The translations under genes were made by a program, and so were the position numbers. Under the pieces are notes generated by a model that made no database searches, had not been told where the DNA came from, and saw only the letters and a list, made by a program, of their open reading frames with translations. A stretch of DNA of 64,000 nt. It comes from Chryseobacterium indicum (GTDB lineage Bacteria; Bacteroidota; Bacteroidia; Flavobacteriales; Weeksellaceae). The DNA is taken from positions 930,001 to 994,000 of the forward strand of contig NZ_JACSGT010000001.1 of NCBI RefSeq assembly GCF_021504595.1, in the 5' to 3' direction. Shown piece after piece: positions 8,964-15,659 of this stretch (the first letter of the stretch is position 1; each line of letters starts with the position of its first letter).

Positions 8964-8994
8964 TTTAGAATCATCTTAAGTAAATGATTCTAAA
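8964..8994. promoter_or_regulatory. Perfect 11-bp inverted repeat, candidate operator
   Basis: TTTAGAATCAT (8964-8974) is repeated inverted as ATGATTCTAAA (8984-8994) across a 9-base spacer, 46 bases upstream of the AHSA1 gene. There is no T-run after it, so it is not a normal terminator. The length and position fit a dimeric repressor site overlapping or flanking the promoter. Confidence 0.45.
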
Positions 8995-9040
8995 GTAAAC
9001 TTTCATCATTTTTGCATTCAATCAATAAAAAAACAGAAAT

Positions 9041-9466
9041 ATGAGTCATCCAATTATTGTAGAGCAGAAAATAAATGCTCCGGTTTATAAAGTCTGGAAA
9101 GCATTAACAGATAAAGCTGAAATGCAGATATGGTATTTCGATATTTTTGATTTTGAACCGCAAACCGGAAAAGTATTCAACTTTTATGAACCGGGAGATG
9201 AGAAAAAGTATCATCATCAGGGAGAAATTCTGGAAATTTTTCCTAATGAAAAGCTAAAATATTCATGGTCATATCCTGAATTATCAGATAAAAAAACAAC
9301 CGTAACGTGGGAATTGAAACCCGACGAAAACGGAACTTTAATAAAACTTATTCACGAGGATATTGACCATTTTAACGATCTGGGTGAAAATTTTTCACGG
9401 GAATCTTTCACGGAAGGCTGGAACGGAATTTTGAAGGAAAGTTTAAAACCCTATCTCGAAAATTAA
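9041..9466 (+). CDS. SRPBCC/AHSA1 domain protein
   Basis: 141 residues covering one complete START/SRPBCC fold of the AHSA1 (activator of Hsp90 ATPase homologue 1-like) type. Typical motifs are present: 'INAPVYKVWKALTDKAEMQIWY' at the start, 'GEILEIFPNEKLKYSW' in the middle and 'GWNGILKESLKPYLEN' at the end. Such proteins bind small hydrophobic ligands; the ligand is unknown. A VOC-family gene follows 27 bases downstream, and the two are probably co-transcribed. A perfect 11-bp inverted repeat upstream suggests regulation by a dimeric repressor, and ArsR-type regulators are often linked to AHSA1 genes. No regulator gene is adjacent here. Confidence 0.85.
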   Translation: MSHPIIVEQKINAPVYKVWKALTDKAEMQIWYFDIFDFEPQTGKVFNFYEPGDEKKYHHQGEILEIFPNEKLKYSWSYPELSDKKTTVTWELKPDENGTLIKLIHEDIDHFNDLGENFSRESFTEGWNGILKESLKPYLEN

Positions 9467-9493
9467 TTAAATAAGAGACTTAAAATATAAGTG

Positions 9494-9877
9494 ATGACAA
9501 AATTCAATTCCCTTCGTCCCGTTTTATGGACAGAACAATTCGATGAAACAATCGGTTTTTATACGCAGATTCTTGGTTTTACCCTACGGGAAAGAAATGA
9601 CGACTGGCAATGGGCTTCTTTGCAGAAAGATGAGGTGCAGATTATGCTTACAAAACCGAATCAGCATGAGAAATTCAACGGAATCGGGTTCACCGGTTCA
9701 TTTTATTTTACGGTAAATAATGCAGATGAATTATGGGAAGAGCTGAAAGATAAAGCAAAAATCTGCTATGAAATTGAAACGTTCGACTGGGAAATGAGAG
9801 AGTTTGCGATCTATGACAATAACGGTTATATATTACAATTTGGTCAAGATATACATGAAATTAGTTCAGAGGAATAA
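9494..9877 (+). CDS. VOC family protein (glyoxalase/bleomycin-resistance fold)
   Basis: About 127 residues from the ATG at 9494, preferred to a GTG one codon upstream. The product shows a vicinal oxygen chelate fold: 'LRPVLWTEQFDETIGFYTQI' (first beta-alpha-beta unit), 'WASLQKDEVQIMLTKPN', 'GSFYFTVNNADELWEELKDK' and a C-terminal 'FAIYDNNGYILQFGQ' strand carrying the last glyoxalase-type ligand position. It lacks the full set of glyoxalase I metal ligands, so the reaction is undefined. It follows the AHSA1 gene closely and is probably in the same operon. Confidence 0.8.
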   Translation: MTKFNSLRPVLWTEQFDETIGFYTQILGFTLRERNDDWQWASLQKDEVQIMLTKPNQHEKFNGIGFTGSFYFTVNNADELWEELKDKAKICYEIETFDWEMREFAIYDNNGYILQFGQDIHEISSEE

Positions 9878-9884
9878 ATTTTGC

Positions 9885-9892
9885 TAATTTTG
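9885..9892 (+). promoter_or_regulatory. Candidate promoter -7 box (TAATTTTG)
   Basis: TAATTTTG matches the Bacteroidetes TAnnTTTG consensus. It lies 22 bases before the start of the first glutaminyl cyclase gene. No exact TTG -33 element was found at 17-23 bases upstream. Confidence 0.4.
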
Positions 9893-9913
9893 GGAAAATT
9901 ATTTTAGAAATCA

Positions 9914-10936
9914 ATGAAAAAAAATATAATAGCAGGTTTTGCAGCGATTTTGTTGTTGGCTTCATGTAAAGATGACAAAAAAGTACTGGATTCTTTGGCA
10001 GATTACAACAACTCAATGATGGAAAAAGGATATCATTTCGGAGATAAACTGGATTTGCCGAAAGATGTGCTTGATGATGTAGAAACCATTTCAATCAGTT
10101 TTGGAGACAAAGAAACATCAGGTCTTACCATAGATCCTAAATTTTTTACGTTGGGCGACAATGCTGTTACTTTTAATATCAAAACAAAAGGCGGTGAAAC
10201 ATTAACGCAGGACGCCACCATCAATGTATTTGCTAAAAATCCAGAACAGAAAATTAATTACGAAATCATTGCCGAATATCCTCACGATCCGAAAAATTTT
10301 GTGCAGGGTTTCCAGATCGAAGGCAACACGATTTATGAAAGTGACGGACAGAACGGTTCTTCGCAGATTTTAAAATATACTTTAGGCACTACAACGCCTT
10401 TGGCTTCTACCAAGCAGGCTCAGGAAGATTTTTCTGAAGGAAGCACCATTGTCGGCGATAAAGTTTATCAGCTAACATGGCAGAGTAAAAAAGGATATAT
10501 TTACGATAAAAGTTCTTTAAAATTGATCAAAGAATTTGCCTATCCAAATGTATTGGGTGAAGGTTGGGGATTAACCTACGACGGTAAAAACCTGATTGCT
10601 TCAGATGGAAGTAAATTATTGTATTTCCTAGATCCGAATAACCCTTCAAAAATGGTGAAATACATTGCTGTTGCGGGAAGTTCTCAGGCTTACGATCAGT
10701 TGAATGAACTAGAATTCCATAACGGATTTATTTATGCTAATGTCTGGCAGAAGCCCATCATTCTTAAAATTAATCCGGCAAACGGAGAAGTAGTGGGAAC
10801 GTTTGATTTTACTGAAATTGCCAAGCAGAATACCAAAGGAAGCGACGACGTTTTGAACGGAATTGCCTTCAAAGGAGATAATATGTTGATAACCGGTAAA
10901 AACTGGTCTAAAATTTACGAAGTGGCGATCAAATAA
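9914..10936 (+). CDS. Glutaminyl-peptide cyclotransferase, plant type (PF05096), lipoprotein
   Basis: 340 residues. The N-terminus is a lipoprotein signal with the lipobox LLASC, so the enzyme should be membrane-anchored. Residues about 20-115 form an N-terminal extension. The rest is a five-bladed beta-propeller of the plant/bacterial glutaminyl cyclase family. Hallmarks are 'YPHDPKNFVQGFQIEGNTIY' with 'ESDG', 'KVYQLTWQSKKGYIYD', 'EGWGLTYDGKNLIASDGS', 'LNELEFHNGFIYANVW' and 'VLNGIAFKGDNMLITGKNWS'. The family converts N-terminal glutamine into pyroglutamate on peptides, probably in the periplasm. A close paralogue follows 40 bases downstream, showing tandem duplication. Confidence 0.85.
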   Translation: MKKNIIAGFAAILLLASCKDDKKVLDSLADYNNSMMEKGYHFGDKLDLPKDVLDDVETISISFGDKETSGLTIDPKFFTLGDNAVTFNIKTKGGETLTQDATINVFAKNPEQKINYEIIAEYPHDPKNFVQGFQIEGNTIYESDGQNGSSQILKYTLGTTTPLASTKQAQEDFSEGSTIVGDKVYQLTWQSKKGYIYDKSSLKLIKEFAYPNVLGEGWGLTYDGKNLIASDGSKLLYFLDPNNPSKMVKYIAVAGSSQAYDQLNELEFHNGFIYANVWQKPIILKINPANGEVVGTFDFTEIAKQNTKGSDDVLNGIAFKGDNMLITGKNWSKIYEVAIK

Positions 10937-10976
10937 TTGTCGAATCTTTTGTTTTCTAATTAAATAAAAACTTGAA

Positions 10977-12002
10977 GTGAAGAAAAGCCTGATTGCGGGT
11001 TTTGCAGCAGCTTTGCTGTTGATTTCCTGTAAAAACGATAAAAAAATCCTTGATTCTTTAGCGGATTATAACAATTCGATGGAGCAGAAGGGCTATCATT
11101 TTGGAGATAAACTGAATCTTCCGGAAGAAGTTACCGACAATGCGGAAAGCATTTCCATAAGTTTCGGGGATAAAGAAACGTCAGATTTAACGATTGATCC
11201 GAAGTTCTTTTCTTACGGTGATAATGAGGTGACCTTCAATATTAAAACGAAAGGAGGGGAAATTTTAAATCAGGACGCCACCATCAATGTTTTTACAAAA
11301 AATCCTGAAGCCAATATTCCTTTTGACATCATTGCAGAATATCCCCACGATCCGAATAATTTTGTAGAAGGTTTTGTGATGGAAGGAAATACGATTTATG
11401 AAAGTGACGGACTGGAAAAAGCTTCCCAGCTAATAAAATATACTTTAGGAAGTACGGCTCTTGCGCAGACTGAAAAACAGCCAGCCGATATTTTTTCCGA
11501 AGGAATTGCTATCGCCGGAGATAAAATTTATCAGTTAACTTATAGAAACAAAATAGGATTTGTTTACGATAAAAATACGTTGAAGAAAATCTCGGAATTT
11601 CCTTTGCCGAATGAATTCGGGGAAGGTTGGGGAATGACCTATGACGGGAAAAATCTTATCGCAGATACAGGTTCAAATAAACTGTATTTTCTGGATGTAA
11701 ATAATCCTTCAAAAGTGCTGAAAACCGTTTCTGTAGGCGGAAATAAGGAAATTTACAACCAAATCAACGAGCTGGAATATCACAACGGATTTATTTATGC
11801 CAATATCTGGCATCAACCTTATATTTTAAAGATCAATCCTGAAACAGGTGAAACTGTAGGTAAATTTGATTTTACAAAGATCACGGAAGAATATACTCAG
11901 AATAACAGCGAACACGTTCTTAACGGAATTGCCTTTAAAGGAGATCATATGCTGATTACAGGAAAAAACTGGTCGAAAATTTACGAAGTTGCGATTAAAT
12001 AA
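10977..12002 (+). CDS. Glutaminyl-peptide cyclotransferase, second tandem copy, lipoprotein
   Basis: 341 residues with a GTG start at 10977; the signal peptide aligns from that codon with the upstream copy. The lipobox is LLISC. It is collinear with the preceding gene, including 'DSLADYNNSM', 'YPHDPNNFVEGF', 'EGWGMTYDGKNLI', 'INELEYHNGFIYANIW' and 'VLNGIAFKGDHMLITGKNWS'. A notable difference is 'ADTGSNKLYFLD' in place of the first copy's 'ASDGSKLLYFLD'. Both copies look intact. The pair probably shares one transcript, and different substrates or dosage are possible reasons to keep both. A hairpin follows downstream. Confidence 0.85.
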   Translation: MKKSLIAGFAAALLLISCKNDKKILDSLADYNNSMEQKGYHFGDKLNLPEEVTDNAESISISFGDKETSDLTIDPKFFSYGDNEVTFNIKTKGGEILNQDATINVFTKNPEANIPFDIIAEYPHDPNNFVEGFVMEGNTIYESDGLEKASQLIKYTLGSTALAQTEKQPADIFSEGIAIAGDKIYQLTYRNKIGFVYDKNTLKKISEFPLPNEFGEGWGMTYDGKNLIADTGSNKLYFLDVNNPSKVLKTVSVGGNKEIYNQINELEYHNGFIYANIWHQPYILKINPETGETVGKFDFTKITEEYTQNNSEHVLNGIAFKGDHMLITGKNWSKIYEVAIK

Positions 12003-12050
12003 CTTAAAAAGAATGGCAATTTCTGTTGAAATAAATAAAAATAGTAAATT

Positions 12051-12077
12051 GGTAGCGTTACTTTCCGGAACGCTATC
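12051..12077 (+). terminator. Hairpin between cyclase and next gene (terminator or leader structure)
   Basis: TAGCGTT (12053-12059) pairs with AACGCTA (12069-12075); flanking G and T extend the stem. The loop is ACTTTCCGG. No clear T-run follows. It lies 14 bases before a TTG start codon, so it may act on the downstream gene's leader as well as ending the cyclase transcript. Confidence 0.4.
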
Positions 12078-12090
12078 TTAGTAAAAGAAT

Positions 12091-13068
12091 TTGAAAGTAT
12101 TATCCTTCATATTTGCATTCGTTTTCTGCTCGTTATCTGCGCAGAAAGCTCTTCCTTTAGACACTTTGAAACTGAAGGAAGCAAAAGATATGCTTGCCGA
12201 CGATTACGGAAATCTGTACATCTATAAAAACAAAGATTTCAGTTTTACCAAATACGATTCGCTCGGGAAGCAGATCGGAAAAATGATGCTTACGGTTCCT
12301 TATAAAGTACAGACGGTACAAAACCCGTTAAGCGTTCCTTTGTTTTCTGAAAATGCTCAGGAAATGAAATTTGTAGATCAGAATCTGAACGAAATCCAAA
12401 AGGTTGATTTTAAGCAGAAATTCGGGTTTATTAAAATGGCTTATGCGGAAGATCTTCAACAGCTCTGGCTTTTGGACGACAGTACAAAACGTCTGATCCA
12501 GTACAATTTCAGAAATGAAACGACCATCAATTCTTATCCCTTCGATGCGAGTATTGATGATTTAATGGATCTTCTGGTGTACGAAAATAAAGTGTATGTT
12601 TTAACAAGAAAATACATCCGCGTTTATTCTTTAAAGTTTGAAAAGCTGTTTGAAGCTCCTTTGGAAAACGGAAAACGTTTCAGACGAGAGAATGAATTTA
12701 TACTAATAATCACCAATAATTCTATATTAAAGTACATTCCGGAAAAAGAAATGGTGAAAATCTTTGAAGATCCGGATGCGCAGATTGTGGATAAAAATAC
12801 GCTGTCTTATTTTGAAATAAAAGCCAACAAACTTTATCTTTACAGCCTTGAAAAAAACAAGGAATCCAAACCACAAACAGAGCCTGATCCTAAGCAGAAA
12901 GCTACGGAACAGGAGGTAGAAAAATCTGCTGAGAAAGCAGCGGAACCCGATAGTCCTGAAGGAAAACTGGAAAAGAAAACTCAGGAAATTGAAAGCAAAA
13001 ATCCTGCGGAAAGTTCTCTTCAAAAGCTTCTTGAAGATACTTCCCAGATTCAGGCTGCCGGAATTTAG
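12091..13068 (+). CDS. Secreted beta-propeller-like protein with charged C-terminal tail
   Basis: 325 residues with a TTG start, chosen because the signal peptide (LSFIFAFVFCSLSAQ) begins there and no ATG precedes it. Residues about 20-260 contain repeated strand patterns ('ADDYGNLYIYKNKDFSFTKY', 'LVYENKVYVLTRKYIRVYSL') suggestive of a beta-propeller. The last 70 residues are a low-complexity Lys/Glu/Pro/Ala tail. The protein resembles conserved Flavobacteria proteins found next to deoxynucleoside kinase genes; no function is known to me. The kinase gene follows 34 bases downstream and is probably co-transcribed. Confidence 0.65.
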   Translation: MKVLSFIFAFVFCSLSAQKALPLDTLKLKEAKDMLADDYGNLYIYKNKDFSFTKYDSLGKQIGKMMLTVPYKVQTVQNPLSVPLFSENAQEMKFVDQNLNEIQKVDFKQKFGFIKMAYAEDLQQLWLLDDSTKRLIQYNFRNETTINSYPFDASIDDLMDLLVYENKVYVLTRKYIRVYSLKFEKLFEAPLENGKRFRRENEFILIITNNSILKYIPEKEMVKIFEDPDAQIVDKNTLSYFEIKANKLYLYSLEKNKESKPQTEPDPKQKATEQEVEKSAEKAAEPDSPEGKLEKKTQEIESKNPAESSLQKLLEDTSQIQAAGI

Positions 13069-13102
13069 ATCTTTATTAAATTAAAAATATACTAAGGAAA
13101 AT

Positions 13103-13717
13103 ATGCACATTGCAGTTACAGGAAATATTGGAGCAGGAAAGACGACGTTAACGACGATGCTTTCTAAGCATTACGGTTGGGATGCCCAGTTTGAAGATGT
13201 AGATCACAATCCTTATCTGGAGGATTTTTACGCGGATATGAGCAAGTGGAGTTTTGCGCTTCAGATCTATTTTTTGGGAAGCAGATTCAGACAGGTAAAA
13301 GAGATCAGGGAAAGTGGGAAAAATATTATTCAGGATCGTACGATTTATGAAGATGCACACATTTTTGCAGAAAACCTGAACGATATGAATCTTCTTTCTG
13401 ATCGTGATTTTAAAAACTACGAATCAGTTTTCAATCTGATGAAATCTTTCGTTTCTGCGCCGGATTTACTCATTTACCTTAAATCTGACGTTCCGAATCT
13501 GGTAAAGAAAATTTACAAAAGAGGAAGAGAGTATGAAGCGTCCATCAGCATTGAATATCTTTCAAAACTGAATCAGAAATACGAAAAATGGATCTCCAAT
13601 TATACGGAAGGCAAACTTTTGATTATTGAAGTGGATGATCTCGATTTCGTAGAAAAGCCTGAAGATTTCGGATTTATTTTAGAAAAGATTGAAGCAGAAC
13701 TGAACGGTTTGTTTTAA
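13103..13717 (+). CDS. Deoxynucleoside kinase
   Basis: 204 residues of the dNK/dGK-dAK family. The P-loop is GNIGAGKTT at residues 7-15. The substrate-site motif 'QDRTIYEDAHIFAENL' corresponds to the DRS/DRT motif of these kinases, and 'KRGREYEASISIEYLSKLNQ' is the LID region with arginines that contact ATP. The enzyme phosphorylates deoxynucleosides in the salvage pathway, in the cytosol; which base it prefers cannot be told from sequence. Length is normal for the family. Confidence 0.9.
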   Translation: MHIAVTGNIGAGKTTLTTMLSKHYGWDAQFEDVDHNPYLEDFYADMSKWSFALQIYFLGSRFRQVKEIRESGKNIIQDRTIYEDAHIFAENLNDMNLLSDRDFKNYESVFNLMKSFVSAPDLLIYLKSDVPNLVKKIYKRGREYEASISIEYLSKLNQKYEKWISNYTEGKLLIIEVDDLDFVEKPEDFGFILEKIEAELNGLF

Positions 13718-13761
13718 CAAACTTTTATCAGACATTAAAGCAGTAATCGTTTTATTTCTTC

Positions 13762-13769
13762 TAAATTTG
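13762..13769 (+). promoter_or_regulatory. Candidate promoter -7 box (TAAATTTG)
   Basis: TAAATTTG matches TAnnTTTG and lies 34 bases upstream of the ArsC-like gene, in the gap after the kinase gene. No exact TTG at the expected -33 distance. Confidence 0.4.
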
Positions 13770-13802
13770 TTAAAAAAAATTAATTTTTAAATATAAATAG
13801 TC

Positions 13803-14153
13803 ATGTTGGTGAAAGTTTTACATAATGGGAATTGTTCGAAATCAAATGCGGTTTTGGAATACCTCGATGAAAACGGAGTTCCGTTTGAAATCATCAACAT
13901 TCTTGAAGATCCGTTGAGTGAACTTGAAATTAAAACGGTATTAAAAAAGCTGAACCAGAGCGTATTTCATATCATCAGGAAAACAGATAAATTGTATCTT
14001 GAAAATTATGCAGACAAAAATTTATCCGAAGAAGAATGGATTAAAGTTCTGGCAGAAAATCCTTCCCTGATCCAGAGACCGATTATTATTAAAGGTTCTG
14101 TAGCGATGCTGGGAAGACCGATTGAAAATGTCAAATATTTTATTGAGAAATAA
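13803..14153 (+). CDS. ArsC/Spx family protein (arsenate reductase-like)
   Basis: 116 residues with a thioredoxin-like ArsC fold. The N-terminal motif 'LHNGNCSKSNAVLEYLDENG' carries the single catalytic cysteine of the glutaredoxin-dependent arsenate reductase family. The C-terminal 'LIQRPIIIKGSVAMLGRPIE' is the matching conserved strand, with the Arg-Pro that helps bind oxyanion. The family includes true ArsC enzymes and YffB/Spx-like proteins of other function. No ars operon genes are nearby, so arsenate reduction is not established. Confidence 0.8.
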   Translation: MLVKVLHNGNCSKSNAVLEYLDENGVPFEIINILEDPLSELEIKTVLKKLNQSVFHIIRKTDKLYLENYADKNLSEEEWIKVLAENPSLIQRPIIIKGSVAMLGRPIENVKYFIEK

Positions 14154-14177
14154 ATAAATTTATTGAAAATTTAAACT

Positions 14178-14206
14178 AAAAAGTCAGCCTGTTAGGCTGA
14201 CTTTTT
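14178..14206. terminator. Bidirectional terminator between convergent genes
   Basis: AAAAAGTCAGCC pairs perfectly with GGCTGACTTTTT across a 5-base loop. The A-run on one side and T-run on the other serve both the ArsC-like gene (plus) and the DUF493 gene (minus). Confidence 0.9.
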
Positions 14207-14209
14207 GTT

Positions 14210-14515
14210 TTATAAAAGAATTACGCCTTCAATTTTTGCGACTTCCTGATAAATGGTTACCACCTGATCTGCATCTAAAACGAATGCATTGATGTTGCAG
14301 GCTGTGTATTTTCCGTTTTTACTTTCGCGGTTTCCCAGTGTAAATTTGATACCGTCGAAAACCTTATAGATCTCGGTAAGTTTTGCCTGATCGGTAGGAA
14401 TAATAAATTTAAATAAATAATCTTCCGGAAAATCGTGGTGACCTTCCAGTTTTTCCCTCAAAGAGTTATAAAAATCTTCAGGGTTTGCGTGTTGATTTCC
14501 TTGTAATATATCCAT
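14210..14515 (-). CDS. DUF493 family protein (YbeD-like)
   Basis: 101 residues with an ACT-like alpha/beta fold. Motifs are 'DFPEDYLFKFIIPTD', 'GNRESKNGKYTACNINAFV' and 'QVVTIYQEVAKIEGVILL', which fit DUF493/YbeD. The E. coli relative YbeD has a ferredoxin-like fold and lies in the lipoate gene region; its role is unclear. The gene follows the DUF4197 gene by 39 bases and is probably its downstream operon partner. Confidence 0.8.
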   Translation of the reverse strand: MDILQGNQHANPEDFYNSLREKLEGHHDFPEDYLFKFIIPTDQAKLTEIYKVFDGIKFTLGNRESKNGKYTACNINAFVLDADQVVTIYQEVAKIEGVILL

Positions 14516-14554
14516 CTGCTTTTTAAAATCTATATAAATATAGTCAAAATTTTT

Positions 14555-15232
14555 CTATTTCCCAAGCGGTCCCAGAAGCGACTTGGAATTTTGGATCTCA
14601 TAATCTTCAATGATGTTGAAAATCCCGTTCACAAGCTGTTCGGAAGCTAATTGGCTTAATCCTCCCGAATTTACAGAAGTTTTATTTCCACCCAGAAGAC
14701 TTCCGAGTAGATTGCTTCCCGATAGTGCAGTATTAATGCTCTTAACAATACCGTATTGGTTAAGCTGTTCTTCAACTTTCGGAGTAATGGCGGCAATAAG
14801 CTGTTGGGAAGTTTTTTCTTTCAGAATTAAAGTTGCTGTTCCTTTCTCTCCCTGAATAATTCTCGTTACATCGTTTGCATTTAGGCTGTTAACGGCATTT
14901 ACGAGAATAGGTTTTGAAATATTTACCGTGTAAACTGCTGCATCCGCAATATAAGCTCTTTCTTTTGCAACCAGAGAAGGAGCAATTTTTTCTAACATTG
15001 AATTGATGTCTCTAAGCTGTTTTGGAAGAGCTTTATCCACCATATTATTTTGTAAGAAAGCATCTCTGTTGCTGTATACATTCACTCCTTTATCAATTCC
15101 ATTCAGAAGAAGTCTTTTAATAATCGATAATCCGAGATCAGATGTTGCCAGAGTCGTACAAGACTGCATTGTTGTATTGATAACAGCTCCGGTTCCTATC
15201 ATAAGAGCCGCCGCGATAATATATTTTTTCAT
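14555..15232 (-). CDS. DUF4197 domain lipoprotein-like protein
   Basis: 225 residues. The signal sequence ends with 'NTTMQSCTTLA', a plausible lipobox-like cysteine, so it is probably a periplasmic or outer-membrane lipoprotein. The body is helical, with 'LLLNGIDKGVNVYSNRDAFL', 'LPKQLRDINSMLEKIAPSLV', 'NDVTRIIQGEKGTATLIL' and 'LVNGIFNIIEDYEIQ', consistent with DUF4197. The stretch around residues 165-200 is Gly/Ser rich. Function unknown. First gene of a short minus-strand unit with DUF493. Confidence 0.75.
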   Translation of the reverse strand: MKKYIIAAALMIGTGAVINTTMQSCTTLATSDLGLSIIKRLLLNGIDKGVNVYSNRDAFLQNNMVDKALPKQLRDINSMLEKIAPSLVAKERAYIADAAVYTVNISKPILVNAVNSLNANDVTRIIQGEKGTATLILKEKTSQQLIAAITPKVEEQLNQYGIVKSINTALSGSNLLGSLLGGNKTSVNSGGLSQLASEQLVNGIFNIIEDYEIQNSKSLLGPLGK

Positions 15233-15554
15233 TGATAGTGATTAAATTTTAAAAATTGTCAAATACCGAACCAAATTTATGACAGTAGAATTAGTTTAAC
15301 AAATTTTATTATTCCTATTTACTATCGGAGTTTAACTTTATTTGGTCGTTTCTTTTGGCATAGTTAAAATTTTTAAGAGCTATGTTATGAATAAATTATT
15401 AATTTTTTTAATTGAAAAGTATAAGTTTGCTATTAAATAATATGTAATAATAATAAATATATTGAATGATTTACTTAATGTAAATGATATTTAAATGTTT
15501 TTCCGTAAATCTAAAATATTAACAGATAGGTAAAAAAATTAAGTATAATTAACA

Positions 15555-15580
15555 TTGTTTGATATATTTTTATAATTTTG
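15555..15580 (+). promoter_or_regulatory. Promoter of the polysaccharide utilisation locus
   Basis: TAATTTTG (15573-15580) fits the TAnnTTTG -7 consensus, with TTG at 15555-15557, 15 bases upstream of the box, slightly closer than usual. Transcription would start near 15587, leaving a leader of about 70 bases before the susC ATG at 15660. The rest of 15233-15554 is AT-rich and showed no gene. Confidence 0.5.
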
Positions 15581-15659
15581 ACTAATGTCTTTTATTGAGA
15601 ATATATATTTTTCGGTAAAAAACATCAAGTTTTTGATTGTACGAATAAAATTAAACTAT

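Noticed and set aside
9861..10094. Minus-strand open frame of 77 codons
   Set aside because: It is antisense to the start of the glutaminyl cyclase gene and has no recognisable domain.
12727..13023. Minus-strand open frame of 98 codons
   Set aside because: Its Phe/Arg-rich product is the antisense of the Lys/Glu-rich tail of the plus-strand gene at 12091-13068.
13803..14153. Arsenic resistance operon
   Set aside because: Only one ArsC-like gene is present; no arsB, acr3 or arsR is near, and Spx/YffB-like roles are possible.
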